Part shown: positions 46,339-55,918 of the stretch, piece by piece
How positions within the stretch are numbered: the stretch's first letter is position 1
Layout: every line of letters begins with the position of its first letter
Assembly: GCF_947624825.1 (NCBI RefSeq)
Contig: NZ_CANQLZ010000001.1
Span: forward strand, 62,001 to 126,000
Source: an uncultured Acinetobacter sp.
GTDB lineage: Bacteria > Pseudomonadota > Gammaproteobacteria > Pseudomonadales > Moraxellaceae
Direction: 5' to 3'
DNA length: 64,000 nt
Made by a program: the position numbers and the translations under genes
Notes under the pieces: model-generated
What the model was told of the DNA's origin: nothing
What the model saw: the letters and a program-made list of their open reading frames with translations, nothing else
Database searches by the model: none

Positions 46339-47850
46339 TTAGAAGAAACCTGCAGGTTTAGTTGAGTAACTCACCAACAAGTTCTTGGTTTGTTGGTAAT
46401 GATCAAGCATCATTTTATGGTTTTCACGGCCAATACCTGATTTTTTGTAACCACCAAAGGCTGCATGCGCTGGATAAATATGGTAGCAATTGGTCCATAC
46501 GCGACCGGCCTGAATTGCACGACCGGCACGGTAAGCAGTATGGGTTGAGCGTGACCAAACCCCTGCGCCTAAACCATAAATGGTGTCATTGGCAATTTTA
46601 ATCGCATCTTCAAAATCTTTAAATGTGGTCACTGCAAGTACCGGTCCAAAAATTTCTTCTTGGAAGGTTTTCATGCTGTTATGACCTTTAAAAATGGTTG
46701 GCTCAATATAAAAACCTTCACCCACTTCGTGACGCGCGCCACCACCGGTTAACACCTGCGCACCTTCTTCACGACCTGTCGCAATACAACCTAAGATTTT
46801 ATCTTGTTGTTCTTGTGAAGCTTGTGCACCAATCATGGTGGTAGTGTCTAGTGGATGACCAGTTTTAATACGTTTAACACGCTCAACCGCCATCTCTAAA
46901 AATTGATCAGCAATACTTTCTTGAACCAAGGCGCGTGAAGGGCACGTACAAATTTCGCCTTGGTTTAAGGCAAACATGGCAAAGCCTTCTAAAGCTTTAT
47001 CTAAGAACTCGTCTTCTTGATCTAAAATATCGCCAAAGAAAATGTTTGGTGATTTACCACCTAACTCTAAGGTCACCGGAATAATATTTTCCGTTGCATA
47101 TTGCATGATCAATTGACCCACCGCCGTTGAACCGGTAAAGGCAATTTTAGCAATACGTGGATTGGTTGCGAGTGGACGACCCACTTCAACCCCATAACCA
47201 TTGACAATATTGAGTACACCAGCAGGAAGCAAATCTTGGATTAATTCTGCTAACACCAAAATACTAACAGGAGTTTGTTCAGCCGGTTTTAATACAATAC
47301 AGTTGCCCGCTGCTAAAGCAGGTGCCAATTTCCATGCCGCCATTAAGATGGGGAAGTTCCACGGAATAATTTGGCCGACAACACCAAGTGGCTCATGAAA
47401 ATGATAAGCAACGGTATCTTGGTCAATTTCAGAAATGCCACCTTCTTGGGTACGGATACAGCTGGCAAAATAACGGAAATGATCAATGGTCAGTGGAATA
47501 TCTGCAGCTAAAGTTTCACGAATTGGTTTGCCGTTGTCCCACGTTTCAGCCACGGCCAAAGTTTCTAAGTTGGCTTCAAGACGATCAGCAATTTTAAGTA
47601 AAATATTGGCACGTTCAGTTGGAGAGGTTTTGCCCCAAGCATCCTTGGCTTTATGTGCAGCATCAAGTGCAATTTCAATATCTTCAGCAGAAGAACGTGG
47701 CACTTTGGTAAACACTTTGCCGTCTACTGGCGAGATATTGTCAAAATATTCACCTTTAACGGGTTTTACCCATTCGCCACCAATAAAGTTGTCGTATTGA
47801 GCTTTAAACTGTACTTTTGAGCCCGGCTGATTTGGATCGATATAGCGCAT
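46339..47850 (-). CDS. NAD-dependent aldehyde dehydrogenase
   Basis: It oxidises aldehydes, by resemblance acetaldehyde (ExaC/AcoD type), to the acid. The catalytic general base Glu is in [14 protein letters not shown] and the nucleophilic Cys in [16 protein letters not shown] contacts are [13 protein letters not shown] and [13 protein letters not shown]. The ATG at 47850 has AAGGA 8 nt upstream and gives 503 residues. It is divergent from the GAF regulator and shares a repeat upstream with the alcohol dehydrogenase gene. Together with that enzyme it forms an ethanol-to-acetate route. Confidence 0.92.
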   Translation of the reverse strand: MRYIDPNQPGSKVQFKAQYDNFIGGEWVKPVKGEYFDNISPVDGKVFTKVPRSSAEDIEIALDAAHKAKDAWGKTSPTERANILLKIADRLEANLETLAVAETWDNGKPIRETLAADIPLTIDHFRYFASCIRTQEGGISEIDQDTVAYHFHEPLGVVGQIIPWNFPILMAAWKLAPALAAGNCIVLKPAEQTPVSILVLAELIQDLLPAGVLNIVNGYGVEVGRPLATNPRIAKIAFTGSTAVGQLIMQYATENIIPVTLELGGKSPNIFFGDILDQEDEFLDKALEGFAMFALNQGEICTCPSRALVQESIADQFLEMAVERVKRIKTGHPLDTTTMIGAQASQEQQDKILGCIATGREEGAQVLTGGGARHEVGEGFYIEPTIFKGHNSMKTFQEEIFGPVLAVTTFKDFEDAIKIANDTIYGLGAGVWSRSTHTAYRAGRAIQAGRVWTNCYHIYPAHAAFGGYKKSGIGRENHKMMLDHYQQTKNLLVSYSTKPAGFF

Positions 47851-47937
47851 ATTTATTTTCCTTAACGTCGTGTAATATGTCAGGGTCAATGACAAACATT
47901 CATCAACTGAATAGACTGAAGATTATAGTTAGCATAA

Positions 47938-47954
47938 GGTTGGAAAAAGGTAGG
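47938..47954 (+). promoter_or_regulatory. Direct repeats with 11-bp period upstream of the aldehyde dehydrogenase
   Basis: GGTTGG-AAAAA-GGTAGG. The same architecture occurs upstream of the alcohol dehydrogenase (51621-51639), on the other strand. It is a candidate site for the winged-helix regulator encoded from 48047. Confidence 0.45.
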
Positions 47955-48046
47955 CAAAAGCCCTATTACAAGATCAAGACAATTGTTTACATAAGCAATG
48001 CGTAGGATGCGCGTTTTTTTGAGACTGGTTTAAAGGAATAAAAAAA

Positions 48047-49219
48047 ATGAATAGAAGCCAATTGATTGAAAAAAGACACCAAATTGAACAATTTAAGCAT
48101 AATCCACATAGCCTAATCCAAAACAGCCATGCTTTAGGCGAGAGCATCATACGCTCATGGCAACGCTCCGCCCGTGCCGATATTCCAAAAGAACGTATGG
48201 CAGCACCTTTAATTCGTCTAGATACACAGCTCAGTCCATTACAACATGCCCTAGCTTATTGCGAAGATGAGCTTAAAACCATTGCAACACAGGCCAATAT
48301 GGTCTTAGCAGTTGCCGATGTGGGCAGCACCATTGTATGGAGTGCTGCACAAGGACAGATGCAACGCGAGGCAGAAAATGTGCATTTTGTACAAGGTGGG
48401 CAGTGGTGTGAAGCGTTAGTGGGTACCAATGCCTTGGCTTTGAGTCTAAAGACCGAGCAATCGAGCTGGGTATTTTCCAATGAACACTATATGCCCTCGG
48501 TCCACAATTGGGTCTGTTATGCGGCTCCCATTAGTGATCCATATTCAAAACAAATTTTAGGCGTAGTGGATTTATCTACCATTTGGGATCAGCACAATAG
48601 TTTAGGGGTATTGGCAGCAGAGCGCTGTGCTGCAATTATTCAAAGTGCATTATTGCAATGTCAGCGCCAACGTTTGTATATCCGTGCTTTTAGTGTGCCG
48701 CAAGTGTTGTTTAACGGTAAAATTTTAGTGCTTACCCCACGTCAAATTGAAATCTTGACCATTTTAGCGCTGTGCCCGCAAGGTCTAAGCTTAGATTCTT
48801 TGCACCAAGCTTTATATGGTGAACGTAAAGTGAGTATGGGGACTTTAAAAGCAGAAATGTCACAATTGCGTGAACTGTTGGGTGGCTTGCTAGGTTCACG
48901 TCCTTATCGTTTATTGGCAGATGTAGAAGCTGACTTTTTACAAGCTGAACATGCTTTAGACCGTGGTGCGACCACTGCTGCTTTAAAACTTTGCTCTGGG
49001 GTGTTTTTAGCCAAAACAGAAAGTCCATTTTTGTCAGCATGGCGTGATTGCTTAGAATCACGCTTAAGTGATGCCATTTTTAAAGCCAATGAAACCGATG
49101 TATTGCTCAGACATTTAGCCCGTTGTCCTGAGGCAATTGATGCCATTGAACGTCTGATTGAACTGATGCCGATTGAACATCCCGTGCATCAAAATTTACT
49201 CAAATATAAAGCCCATTAA
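48047..49219 (+). CDS. GAF-domain regulator with C-terminal winged helix
   Basis: The N-terminal 240 residues look like the sensory part of AcoR-type activators: GESIIRSWQRSARADIPKER, then a GAF domain (about 75-225, with GSTIVWSAA and GTNALALSL). The sigma-54 AAA+ domain of AcoR is absent; instead residues 235-310 form a winged helix similar to OmpR/SARP-type DNA-binding domains (LTPRQIEILTILALCPQGLS, KAEMSQLRELLGGLLGSRPY). A helical C-terminus follows. It sits between the aldehyde and alcohol dehydrogenase genes, so it probably controls both. Its last 4 bp overlap the convergent hydrolase gene. Confidence 0.8.
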   Translation: MNRSQLIEKRHQIEQFKHNPHSLIQNSHALGESIIRSWQRSARADIPKERMAAPLIRLDTQLSPLQHALAYCEDELKTIATQANMVLAVADVGSTIVWSAAQGQMQREAENVHFVQGGQWCEALVGTNALALSLKTEQSSWVFSNEHYMPSVHNWVCYAAPISDPYSKQILGVVDLSTIWDQHNSLGVLAAERCAAIIQSALLQCQRQRLYIRAFSVPQVLFNGKILVLTPRQIEILTILALCPQGLSLDSLHQALYGERKVSMGTLKAEMSQLRELLGGLLGSRPYRLLADVEADFLQAEHALDRGATTAALKLCSGVFLAKTESPFLSAWRDCLESRLSDAIFKANETDVLLRHLARCPEAIDAIERLIELMPIEHPVHQNLLKYKAH

Positions 49220-50184
49220 AGTGCTTTTTGTTGTAACCATGCAAAAAGCTGTTGATAGACAAATGTGCGTACTGCAGGTTGAGACAGCACCACGTCATGT
49301 AATGCGCCTTCCACAGCCACAATGCTGACATCACCCTTGATCTGTTTGGCACAACGCACCATGTCATTTACATTTAAAATAATATCGCTATGGTTGACAT
49401 CTTTGCTCTTGGTTTTGGGTGAGCTGCTTTTTTGACTGTGCATGACAAGGGTAGGCAAATGCAGCGAAATACCTTGTTGTAACTGTTGCTGTACGCGATA
49501 GACTGCATGAATAAAACTTAACCGTACCCGTGGGTAATGTTGCGGTTTAAGTTTTAAGTCAAAACACCATTCACCATCAAAGTCCTCATGCAAACTCGGC
49601 ACATATAAAGGATTTAAGCCACTAGGCACGGCTAAATTAGGCACAATGTTTGCCAATTTTACCACGTGATGCAGTAAGAATTTTTGCACTGAGCTGTTTA
49701 AATTAAAATCAAAAAATGGGCTGTTGAGCCATAAAGCTTTAATGAGGGGATGTTTACTGTGGCGTGCAGCAAACGAGGTGCAAATTAAGCCACCGGTTGA
49801 ATGTCCGGCTAAAATTAAGCTTTGATGACCTTCGCGCCAAATCACATCTAAAGCCTGATGTATTTCTGCATCATATTCACGTAAATCCTGTACATCGTAA
49901 GCCTGTTGATGTGGCAACAACGCACGCCCGTATTTACGTAAATCTAGGGCATAAAAATCATAGCCGTGTTGGTTAAATTGCTGAGCAAGTTCAGTTTGAA
50001 AAAAATAGTCAATAAAGCCGTGAATATACAGCACCGCTTTTTGAGTGCGATGTGGGGCAGTTTGACGAATCAGTTTGGCAATTACTGTACCTTGATGGTC
50101 ATCTGGCAAGTTTAAAGTGGCACAGTCAAAGCCGGTTAAGGGGTCAGTGTCATAGTGAAGGGGGAACTGTAAGAAACTCGCCAT
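49216..50184 (-). CDS. Alpha/beta hydrolase (serine aminopeptidase S33 type)
   Basis: An alpha/beta hydrolase similar to monoacylglycerol lipases and lysophospholipases. The nucleophile elbow is LILAGHSTGGLICTSF (Ser in GHSTG), with a probable oxyanion loop at AVLYIHGFIDY and the catalytic His at EGALHDVVLSQPAVR. No signal peptide is seen. Length 322 residues. It lies downstream of the alcohol dehydrogenase gene with a probable terminator between, and its 3' end overlaps the regulator gene by 4 bp. Substrate unknown. Confidence 0.82.
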   Translation of the reverse strand: MASFLQFPLHYDTDPLTGFDCATLNLPDDHQGTVIAKLIRQTAPHRTQKAVLYIHGFIDYFFQTELAQQFNQHGYDFYALDLRKYGRALLPHQQAYDVQDLREYDAEIHQALDVIWREGHQSLILAGHSTGGLICTSFAARHSKHPLIKALWLNSPFFDFNLNSSVQKFLLHHVVKLANIVPNLAVPSGLNPLYVPSLHEDFDGEWCFDLKLKPQHYPRVRLSFIHAVYRVQQQLQQGISLHLPTLVMHSQKSSSPKTKSKDVNHSDIILNVNDMVRCAKQIKGDVSIVAVEGALHDVVLSQPAVRTFVYQQLFAWLQQKAL

Positions 50185-50249
50185 AATTGTGTAACATGTT
50201 ATTGTTGTAAAAGTGCATCTTTGATCAGTTTACGACTGCTTGTCAAATA

Positions 50250-50286
50250 AAAAAAGGGCACCCCCTCAAGAGGAGGTTGACCCCAA
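50250..50286 (-). terminator. Probable terminator after the alcohol dehydrogenase gene
   Basis: An imperfect GC-rich hairpin (outer GGG/CCC, inner ACCTC/GAGG) followed on the minus strand by seven T. Confidence 0.65.
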
Positions 50287-50316
50287 AAGCATGTAAGCGT
50301 AAAACTTGGGAAAAAC

Positions 50317-51531
50317 TTACATTGCCGCTTTAAAGTTTACAATGCCGGCATCAGGGCTTTGCATGGCTGCTTTAAACATATTGACCACATCGGCATGGGT
50401 GGCTTGACGTGGATTGGTCAGCATGCAGGCATCTTTTTGTGCATTTTGTGACATCACATCTAAGTCTTCTTCTTTTACACCTAATTCAGATAAATTGGCA
50501 GGAATGCCGATGGATTTAGACAAGCTACGAATAGCATCAATGGCAGCATGTGCCGCTTCAGTAACGGTTAAACCATAAGTATTTACGCCCATCAATTCTG
50601 CAATACGGGCATAACGATCTGGGCAAGCAATGAGGTTAAATTCGCATACATGCGGTAAAAGAACAGCATTACATACGCCGTGTGGCAAGTTGTAAAAACC
50701 ACCTAACTGATGTGCCATAGCATGGACATAACCGAGTGATGCATTGTTAAAGGCCATACCAGCTAAGTATTGGGCGTAGCTCATGGCATCACGCGCTTCT
50801 AAGTTTTGGCCATTCGCCACTGCAGGGCTGAGCCATTCGCTAATCATGCTAATGGCTTTTTCAGCACACGCATCGGTAATTGGGTTAGCTGCAGTGGAAA
50901 CATACGCTTCAACCGCATGGGTTAAAGCATCCATACCCGTAGCTGCTGTTAATGCAGCAGGTTTGGCCAGCATTAGTTTTGGATCATCAATGGCAATCAG
51001 TGGAGTACATCGCCAATCGACAATCGCCATTTTGACATGCGTGTCGGTGTTGGTAATGATACAAAAGCGTGTCATTTCAGAGGCTGTACCTGCGGTGGTG
51101 TTTACGGTAATGAGGGGAGTCATAGGTACGGTGCTTTTATCAATGCCTTCATAGTCACGAATATGCCCGCCACCTGCTGTCACCAAGCCAATGCCTTTAG
51201 CGCAGTCATGGGATGAACCGCCGCCTAAAGAAACAATAAAATCACAGCCATGTTCGTTGTAGGCATTTACGCCGTTATGCACGTTAATGTCGGTTGGATT
51301 GGGTTCAGCACCGGGGAAGATATGACTTTGTACGCCAGCTTCGGTTAAATGACCGGCAATAATGTCAGCCACGCCAAATTTAAACAAACCGGCATCAGTC
51401 ACAATTAAGGCTTTTTTTGCGCCTAAACTTTTGGCTTTATTGCCAATTTCTTTAACGCAGCCGGGTCCAAATAAAGATACACATGGGATATAAAAGCCGT
51501 TGGTTTGGTCGGCAAGATGTTTAAACGCCAT
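50317..51531 (-). CDS. Iron-containing alcohol dehydrogenase
   Basis: A group III alcohol dehydrogenase, NAD(P)-dependent with a single Fe. NAD-binding features are FIVSLGGGSSHDCAKGIGLV and the metal site is contained in TGMDALTHAVEAYVS and VHAMAHQLGGFYNLPHGVCNA, with its His residues. Length 404 residues from the ATG at 51531 (AGGA 8 nt upstream). Such enzymes oxidise ethanol and other primary alcohols. With the aldehyde dehydrogenase at 46339 it forms a likely alcohol-to-acid pathway; no PQQ enzyme is nearby. Confidence 0.92.
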   Translation of the reverse strand: MAFKHLADQTNGFYIPCVSLFGPGCVKEIGNKAKSLGAKKALIVTDAGLFKFGVADIIAGHLTEAGVQSHIFPGAEPNPTDINVHNGVNAYNEHGCDFIVSLGGGSSHDCAKGIGLVTAGGGHIRDYEGIDKSTVPMTPLITVNTTAGTASEMTRFCIITNTDTHVKMAIVDWRCTPLIAIDDPKLMLAKPAALTAATGMDALTHAVEAYVSTAANPITDACAEKAISMISEWLSPAVANGQNLEARDAMSYAQYLAGMAFNNASLGYVHAMAHQLGGFYNLPHGVCNAVLLPHVCEFNLIACPDRYARIAELMGVNTYGLTVTEAAHAAIDAIRSLSKSIGIPANLSELGVKEEDLDVMSQNAQKDACMLTNPRQATHADVVNMFKAAMQSPDAGIVNFKAAM

Positions 51532-51569
51532 AGTTAAATTCCTTTTTTTCGTATTGTTGTGATTATGCT

Positions 51570-51584
51570 CGGTGAGCCTCACCG
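51570..51584. promoter_or_regulatory. Inverted repeat at the alcohol dehydrogenase promoter
   Basis: CGGTGA-gcc-TCACCG, a perfect 6-bp dyad, just upstream of CATAAT on the minus strand (51562-51567), a plausible -10. A regulator bound here would contact the -10/-35 region. Confidence 0.4.
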
Positions 51585-51620
51585 TTGCTTTGAGTATCTA
51601 AACTTTAAAAGGCAAAGACA

Positions 51621-51639
51621 ACCTACCAAACACCTACCA
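51621..51639 (-). promoter_or_regulatory. Direct repeats with 11-bp period upstream of the alcohol dehydrogenase
   Basis: On the minus strand TGGTAGGT-gtt-TGGTAGGT: two identical 8-mers with an 11-bp period, ending 90 bp from the start codon. See the matching element at 47938-47954. Confidence 0.5.
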
Positions 51640-51764
51640 TGCAGTGTTTTAGGACTAAGCTTATAGTTTAAATAAATATATAAGCACGACAGCTTTTGAC
51701 CATGAGAGCTGAAATCTGCGTCAAAAAATGCTAGGCTACAGGCGTTCTTTGATGGTATAGGCTT

Positions 51765-53477
51765 ATGAAACAAGAAACTGCGCTCAAGCTTTTAAAAGCA
51801 GGCGAAAACGTCTTTTTAACCGGTTCGGCAGGCGCTGGCAAAACCTATACCTTAAATCAGTACATTCAATATTTAAAAGCGCGTAAAGTGCCGGTGGCAA
51901 TTACCGCGTCCACAGGCATTGCAGCTACTCATATGAACGGCATGACCATTCATACGTGGGCGGGCATTGGTATTAAAGATGTCTTAAGCGATCATGATTT
52001 AAAAAACATGAAAGAGCGTAAGTACTTAAAAGAGCATTTAGAAAATGCCCAAGTCTTGATTATTGATGAAATTTCAATGCTACATGCCAAGCAGCTCAAT
52101 TTAGTTAATCAAGTACTTAAATATTTTAAAGAAAGCGATGAGGCATTTGGCGGTATTCAGGTGATTGTGGCAGGGGATTTTTTTCAGTTGCCACCTGTGG
52201 GCAAATCTGACGAGCGCAATCGTGATAAATTTTGTTTTATGTCAGATGCTTGGGTGGAAGCTAAATTTCGGGTCTGTTATTTGACCGAGCAACATCGCCA
52301 AGGCAACGATATTTTAAATGATATTTTAAATGCTATTCGCAGCCAAAGTATTAGCCAGCAGCATATTCAAGCACTTGAAAACACCCGTGAACAAGACATT
52401 GGCGATACTTTTACTCGACTTTATACCCATAATGCCGATGTCGATCAAATTAACTACCAACACTTACATGCCATTGCCACCGATGGTAAACAGTTTGATG
52501 CCAAATGTGATGGCAACGCCAAGTTGGTTGAAACCTTAAAATCATCGGTACGTGCGCCTGAGAGCTTGGTGTTAAAAAAACATGCCAAAGTTATGTTTGT
52601 TAAAAATAACTTTGATGTAGGCTATATCAACGGCAGCTTAGGCGAAGTGGTAGGTTTTGAAGAAGATGATGAATATGGAATATTGCCAAAAGTAGAACTC
52701 ACCGATGGCACTACTTTGCTTGTGGAGCCTGAAACATGGTCGGTGGATAATGATGCCGGTAAAACCATAGCCAGTTTTCAGCAAATTCCGTTGCGCTTGG
52801 CATGGGCCATCACCATTCATAAATCCCAAGGTATGACCTTGGCTGCCGCTGAAATTAATCTCACCCATACCTTTGAAAAAGGGCAAGGCTATGTGGCATT
52901 GTCACGTTTAAAAAGTTTAAGTGGTTTACGTTTACTTGGCTTTAATTTACAAGCTTTAGAATTAGACTCCTTGGCACTAAAAGCGGATCGTCGTTTTCAA
53001 GAACTCTCTAATGAAGCAGAAGATAAATTCTTAGATGTAGATTTAAGCTTGCAGCATAAGGCATTTATTCGTCACTGCGGTGGCACTTTAAACGAAGCAG
53101 AAATTCAGCGTAATCAAAAGAAAATTGCTAAAACTACAAGCAAAGCCAATTTAGGTGTGCAAACGGTCGAAGAAACCCGTGTGCTGTTTGAAGAAGGCTA
53201 TCATATTCAAGATATTGCCACCGAACGTGGTTTAACACCTGCCACCATCATCAATCATTTGGCCAAATTACAAAAAGAAGGTTTAGATATTTCAGAAGCG
53301 CATCCCGGTGAAGATGTGGTAGAGCAAGTGCGTAAAATTTATAAGCGTTTAATCAAGCGCCAAAATCCTGAACATTTCAATGAAGACGGTCAAATTAAAT
53401 TGCGCCCGATTGTTGAGGCAACCACACCACGTATGGGCTATGACCAAGTGCGTTTGGCGCTTTTATTTATTAAGTAG
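51765..53477 (+). CDS. PIF1-like helicase with C-terminal helix-turn-helix domain
   Basis: An SF1B helicase of the Pif1 family. Walker A is LTGSAGAGKTYTL (residues 18-30), Walker B LIIDEISMLHAK, followed by GDFFQLPPVG, and motif V/VI VALSRLKSLSGLRLLG. The second RecA-like half includes RLAWAITIHKSQGMT. A C-terminal domain (about 460-520) carries EEGYHIQDIATERGLTPATI, a helix-turn-helix of the type attached to RecQ/PIF1 helicases. Length 570 residues. The family unwinds G-quadruplexes and R-loops; a direct role here is not known. Monocistronic. Confidence 0.87.
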   Translation: MKQETALKLLKAGENVFLTGSAGAGKTYTLNQYIQYLKARKVPVAITASTGIAATHMNGMTIHTWAGIGIKDVLSDHDLKNMKERKYLKEHLENAQVLIIDEISMLHAKQLNLVNQVLKYFKESDEAFGGIQVIVAGDFFQLPPVGKSDERNRDKFCFMSDAWVEAKFRVCYLTEQHRQGNDILNDILNAIRSQSISQQHIQALENTREQDIGDTFTRLYTHNADVDQINYQHLHAIATDGKQFDAKCDGNAKLVETLKSSVRAPESLVLKKHAKVMFVKNNFDVGYINGSLGEVVGFEEDDEYGILPKVELTDGTTLLVEPETWSVDNDAGKTIASFQQIPLRLAWAITIHKSQGMTLAAAEINLTHTFEKGQGYVALSRLKSLSGLRLLGFNLQALELDSLALKADRRFQELSNEAEDKFLDVDLSLQHKAFIRHCGGTLNEAEIQRNQKKIAKTTSKANLGVQTVEETRVLFEEGYHIQDIATERGLTPATIINHLAKLQKEGLDISEAHPGEDVVEQVRKIYKRLIKRQNPEHFNEDGQIKLRPIVEATTPRMGYDQVRLALLFIK

Positions 53478-53603
53478 CACAGTGCTTTAAAGCCAGTAAA
53501 ACGGGTTTTAAACTGAGCTATACGCCAAGATTTACATTTTAAAACGGGTCTTGATTAGATTGCACTTTACTATAGCAATACAAAACAAGAACTCGGATAT
53601 AAA

Positions 53604-54824
53604 ATGAATCTGGAAATAACGGCTTTTGGAACGATTTTTATTGCGGTGATGGTGTTGTTTGTGGGACAACGCTTAGTGAACCGCATTGCTTTTTTAAAGC
53701 GTTACAATTTACCTGAACCTGTGGCAGGTGGGCTAGTTGCAGCCTGTGTGACATTGTTGTTGTTTCAATTTTTTGATGTGCGTTTAAGCTTTAATGCTGA
53801 TATTCAAAGCGCTTTTATGCTGATGTTTTTTACCTCGGTGGGTTTAAGTGCCAGTGTGGCCAAACTCAAAGAAGGTGGCAAAACCTTATTGCTATTTTTA
53901 GTGTGTATTTTCATGTACCTATTATTGCAAAATGCAGTCGGCATGGGGTTGGCAACCCTGTTGGGTTTAGAGCCATTAATTGGCTTAATGACAGGTTCCA
54001 TTACCCTCATTGGTGGGCATGGTACGGCTGGTGCTTGGGGTGGGGTATTTGAACAACAATACGGTTTACAAGGTGCCATTGTTTTAGGTATGGCCAGCGC
54101 CACTTTTGGATTGATTATTGGTGGGGTAATGGGTGGCCCTGTAGCAAAATTTTTAATTCAGCGTTATCAGCTTGCACCTGAGCAACCGCTTGAAAAAAGC
54201 CTAGAGCCTGCGCCACCTGCTGCAGAAGTCGCTCCGTTTGAATATCCTGAAAAAACCCGTCTCATTACTGCCGAAGATGCTGTTTTGACCTTAGGTATGT
54301 TTGCTGCGTGTATTTATTTTGCCAATTGGATGGCAACCGTTGCCAGTGGACAATGGTTTGAACTTCCTACCTTTGTCTGGGCTTTAGCCGCAGGTGTGCT
54401 GCTGCGTAATAGTCTTGAACATATCTTTAAAATTGAACTGTTTGATCGTTGTATTGATGTTTTTGGTAATGCTTCGTTGTCTATGTTTTTAGCCATGGCA
54501 CTTATGGGTTTGCAATTGTGGATGCTGGCAGATTTAGCAGGTCCTTTAGTATTGATTTTAGCCACACAATCTTTGGTATTGGCACTTTATTTATACTTTG
54601 TGACTTTTAAAGTGATGGGTAAAAACTATGATGCGGCAGTGCTGTGTGCGGGTCAATGTGGTGTAGGTTTAGGTGCCACTCCCACCGCGATTGCCAATAT
54701 TCAAGCTGTAACCAATACTTATGGCCCCTCCCATAAAGCCTTTTTAATTATTCCGCTATCTGGGGCATTTTTTGTGGATATTATGAATGCGGTGGTGATT
54801 CAAACCATTTTGAGTTGGTTTTAA
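53604..54824 (+). CDS. gltS: Sodium/glutamate symporter GltS
   Basis: An inner-membrane Na+-dependent glutamate importer of the ESS family. The two inverted halves each hold a re-entrant loop: GLMTGSITLIGGHGTAGAWG in the first and CAGQCGVGLGATPTAIANIQ in the second. About ten membrane segments are predicted in 406 residues. It is upstream of metR on the same strand with a 71-bp gap, and no obvious terminator separates them. Confidence 0.93.
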   Translation: MNLEITAFGTIFIAVMVLFVGQRLVNRIAFLKRYNLPEPVAGGLVAACVTLLLFQFFDVRLSFNADIQSAFMLMFFTSVGLSASVAKLKEGGKTLLLFLVCIFMYLLLQNAVGMGLATLLGLEPLIGLMTGSITLIGGHGTAGAWGGVFEQQYGLQGAIVLGMASATFGLIIGGVMGGPVAKFLIQRYQLAPEQPLEKSLEPAPPAAEVAPFEYPEKTRLITAEDAVLTLGMFAACIYFANWMATVASGQWFELPTFVWALAAGVLLRNSLEHIFKIELFDRCIDVFGNASLSMFLAMALMGLQLWMLADLAGPLVLILATQSLVLALYLYFVTFKVMGKNYDAAVLCAGQCGVGLGATPTAIANIQAVTNTYGPSHKAFLIIPLSGAFFVDIMNAVVIQTILSWF

Positions 54825-54895
54825 AGCATTACATGAATTATAATCATAATTTTTATGCTAAATTGAAAGCTATTCATCTTTAACACCTAGGCGTT

Positions 54896-55813
54896 ATGTT
54901 AGAAATTCGGCATTTAAAAACCTTACTTGCGCTGCGTGAACATGGTTCCTTGGTGGCAGCAGCCAGTGATTTGTGTTTAACCCCATCGGCAATTTCGCAT
55001 CAACTCAAAGAGCTTGATCATTGGTATGGGGTTGAGGTGGTCAATCGTCGTAGCCGTCCGGTGAGTTTTTCACAGGTTGGTCAACGCCTACTTAAATTGG
55101 CCGATGAGATGATCCCGCAATTGCAAATTGCGCATACCGATATTACTCGTATTGTGCATGGGCAAACCGGACGCATTATTTTTTCCTCAGAATGTCATAG
55201 CTGTTTTGATTGGTTGATGCCACTGTTAAATCAGTATCGTCAGCAATATCCTGATGTAGATTTAGACTTTGCCTCAGGCTTTGAAGCCAATCCACATGAG
55301 CTGCTACAACATTCTGAATTTGACTTACTGATTACTGCCGACCCGATTGCGTTAAAAGGCATTGAATATTTTGCCATTTTTGAATACGAATCACGTTTGG
55401 TTCTGTCACAAACGCATCCTTTAGTCCGCGCTGAATCCATTAGCGTACAGGACTTGGCCGAGGAAACTTTAATTACCTATCCTGTGGACAAGCATCGCCT
55501 TGATATTATGGCCAAGCTGTTTATTCCTGCCAATATTCAGCCCAAAAGTATTCGCACCACCGATTTAACCCAAATGTTAATTCAGTTGGTGGCCAGTGGT
55601 CGTGGTGTAGCAGCCCTGCCAGACTGGGTAGTCAATGAATATGAGCAAAAGGGTTGGGTCACCTCACGGCGTTTAGATTGTGTGGCGCAAGAAGGTTTAA
55701 GACGGACCCTATATGCAGGCTTTCGGACTGAAGATAAAGACAAAGGCTATTTTGATGGGTTTTTAAAGCAATTGGCCAAATTTTCACAAAAGCGACAGTC
55801 GTATTACCACTAA
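54896..55813 (+). CDS. metR: LysR-family regulator, MetR-like
   Basis: Activator of methionine synthesis genes, responding to homocysteine. The N-terminal winged helix is RHLKTLLALREHGSLVAAAS and LTPSAISHQLKELDHWYGVE (residues 5-45), and the effector domain shows SECHSCFDWLMPLLNQYR, which matches MetR closely. Length 305 residues. Neither metE nor metF is adjacent, so its targets are elsewhere; its own neighbours are gltS and an MFS gene. Confidence 0.87.
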   Translation: MLEIRHLKTLLALREHGSLVAAASDLCLTPSAISHQLKELDHWYGVEVVNRRSRPVSFSQVGQRLLKLADEMIPQLQIAHTDITRIVHGQTGRIIFSSECHSCFDWLMPLLNQYRQQYPDVDLDFASGFEANPHELLQHSEFDLLITADPIALKGIEYFAIFEYESRLVLSQTHPLVRAESISVQDLAEETLITYPVDKHRLDIMAKLFIPANIQPKSIRTTDLTQMLIQLVASGRGVAALPDWVVNEYEQKGWVTSRRLDCVAQEGLRRTLYAGFRTEDKDKGYFDGFLKQLAKFSQKRQSYYH

Positions 55814-55918
55814 AACGACCACTTAAGCTGTATTGTGGTGTTCAAAGCAGTGCTACAGCCGCTATTTTTTTAACCTAAGCATTGCAATATGTGCGTGTGA
55901 AAAACATAAGGAAACATG

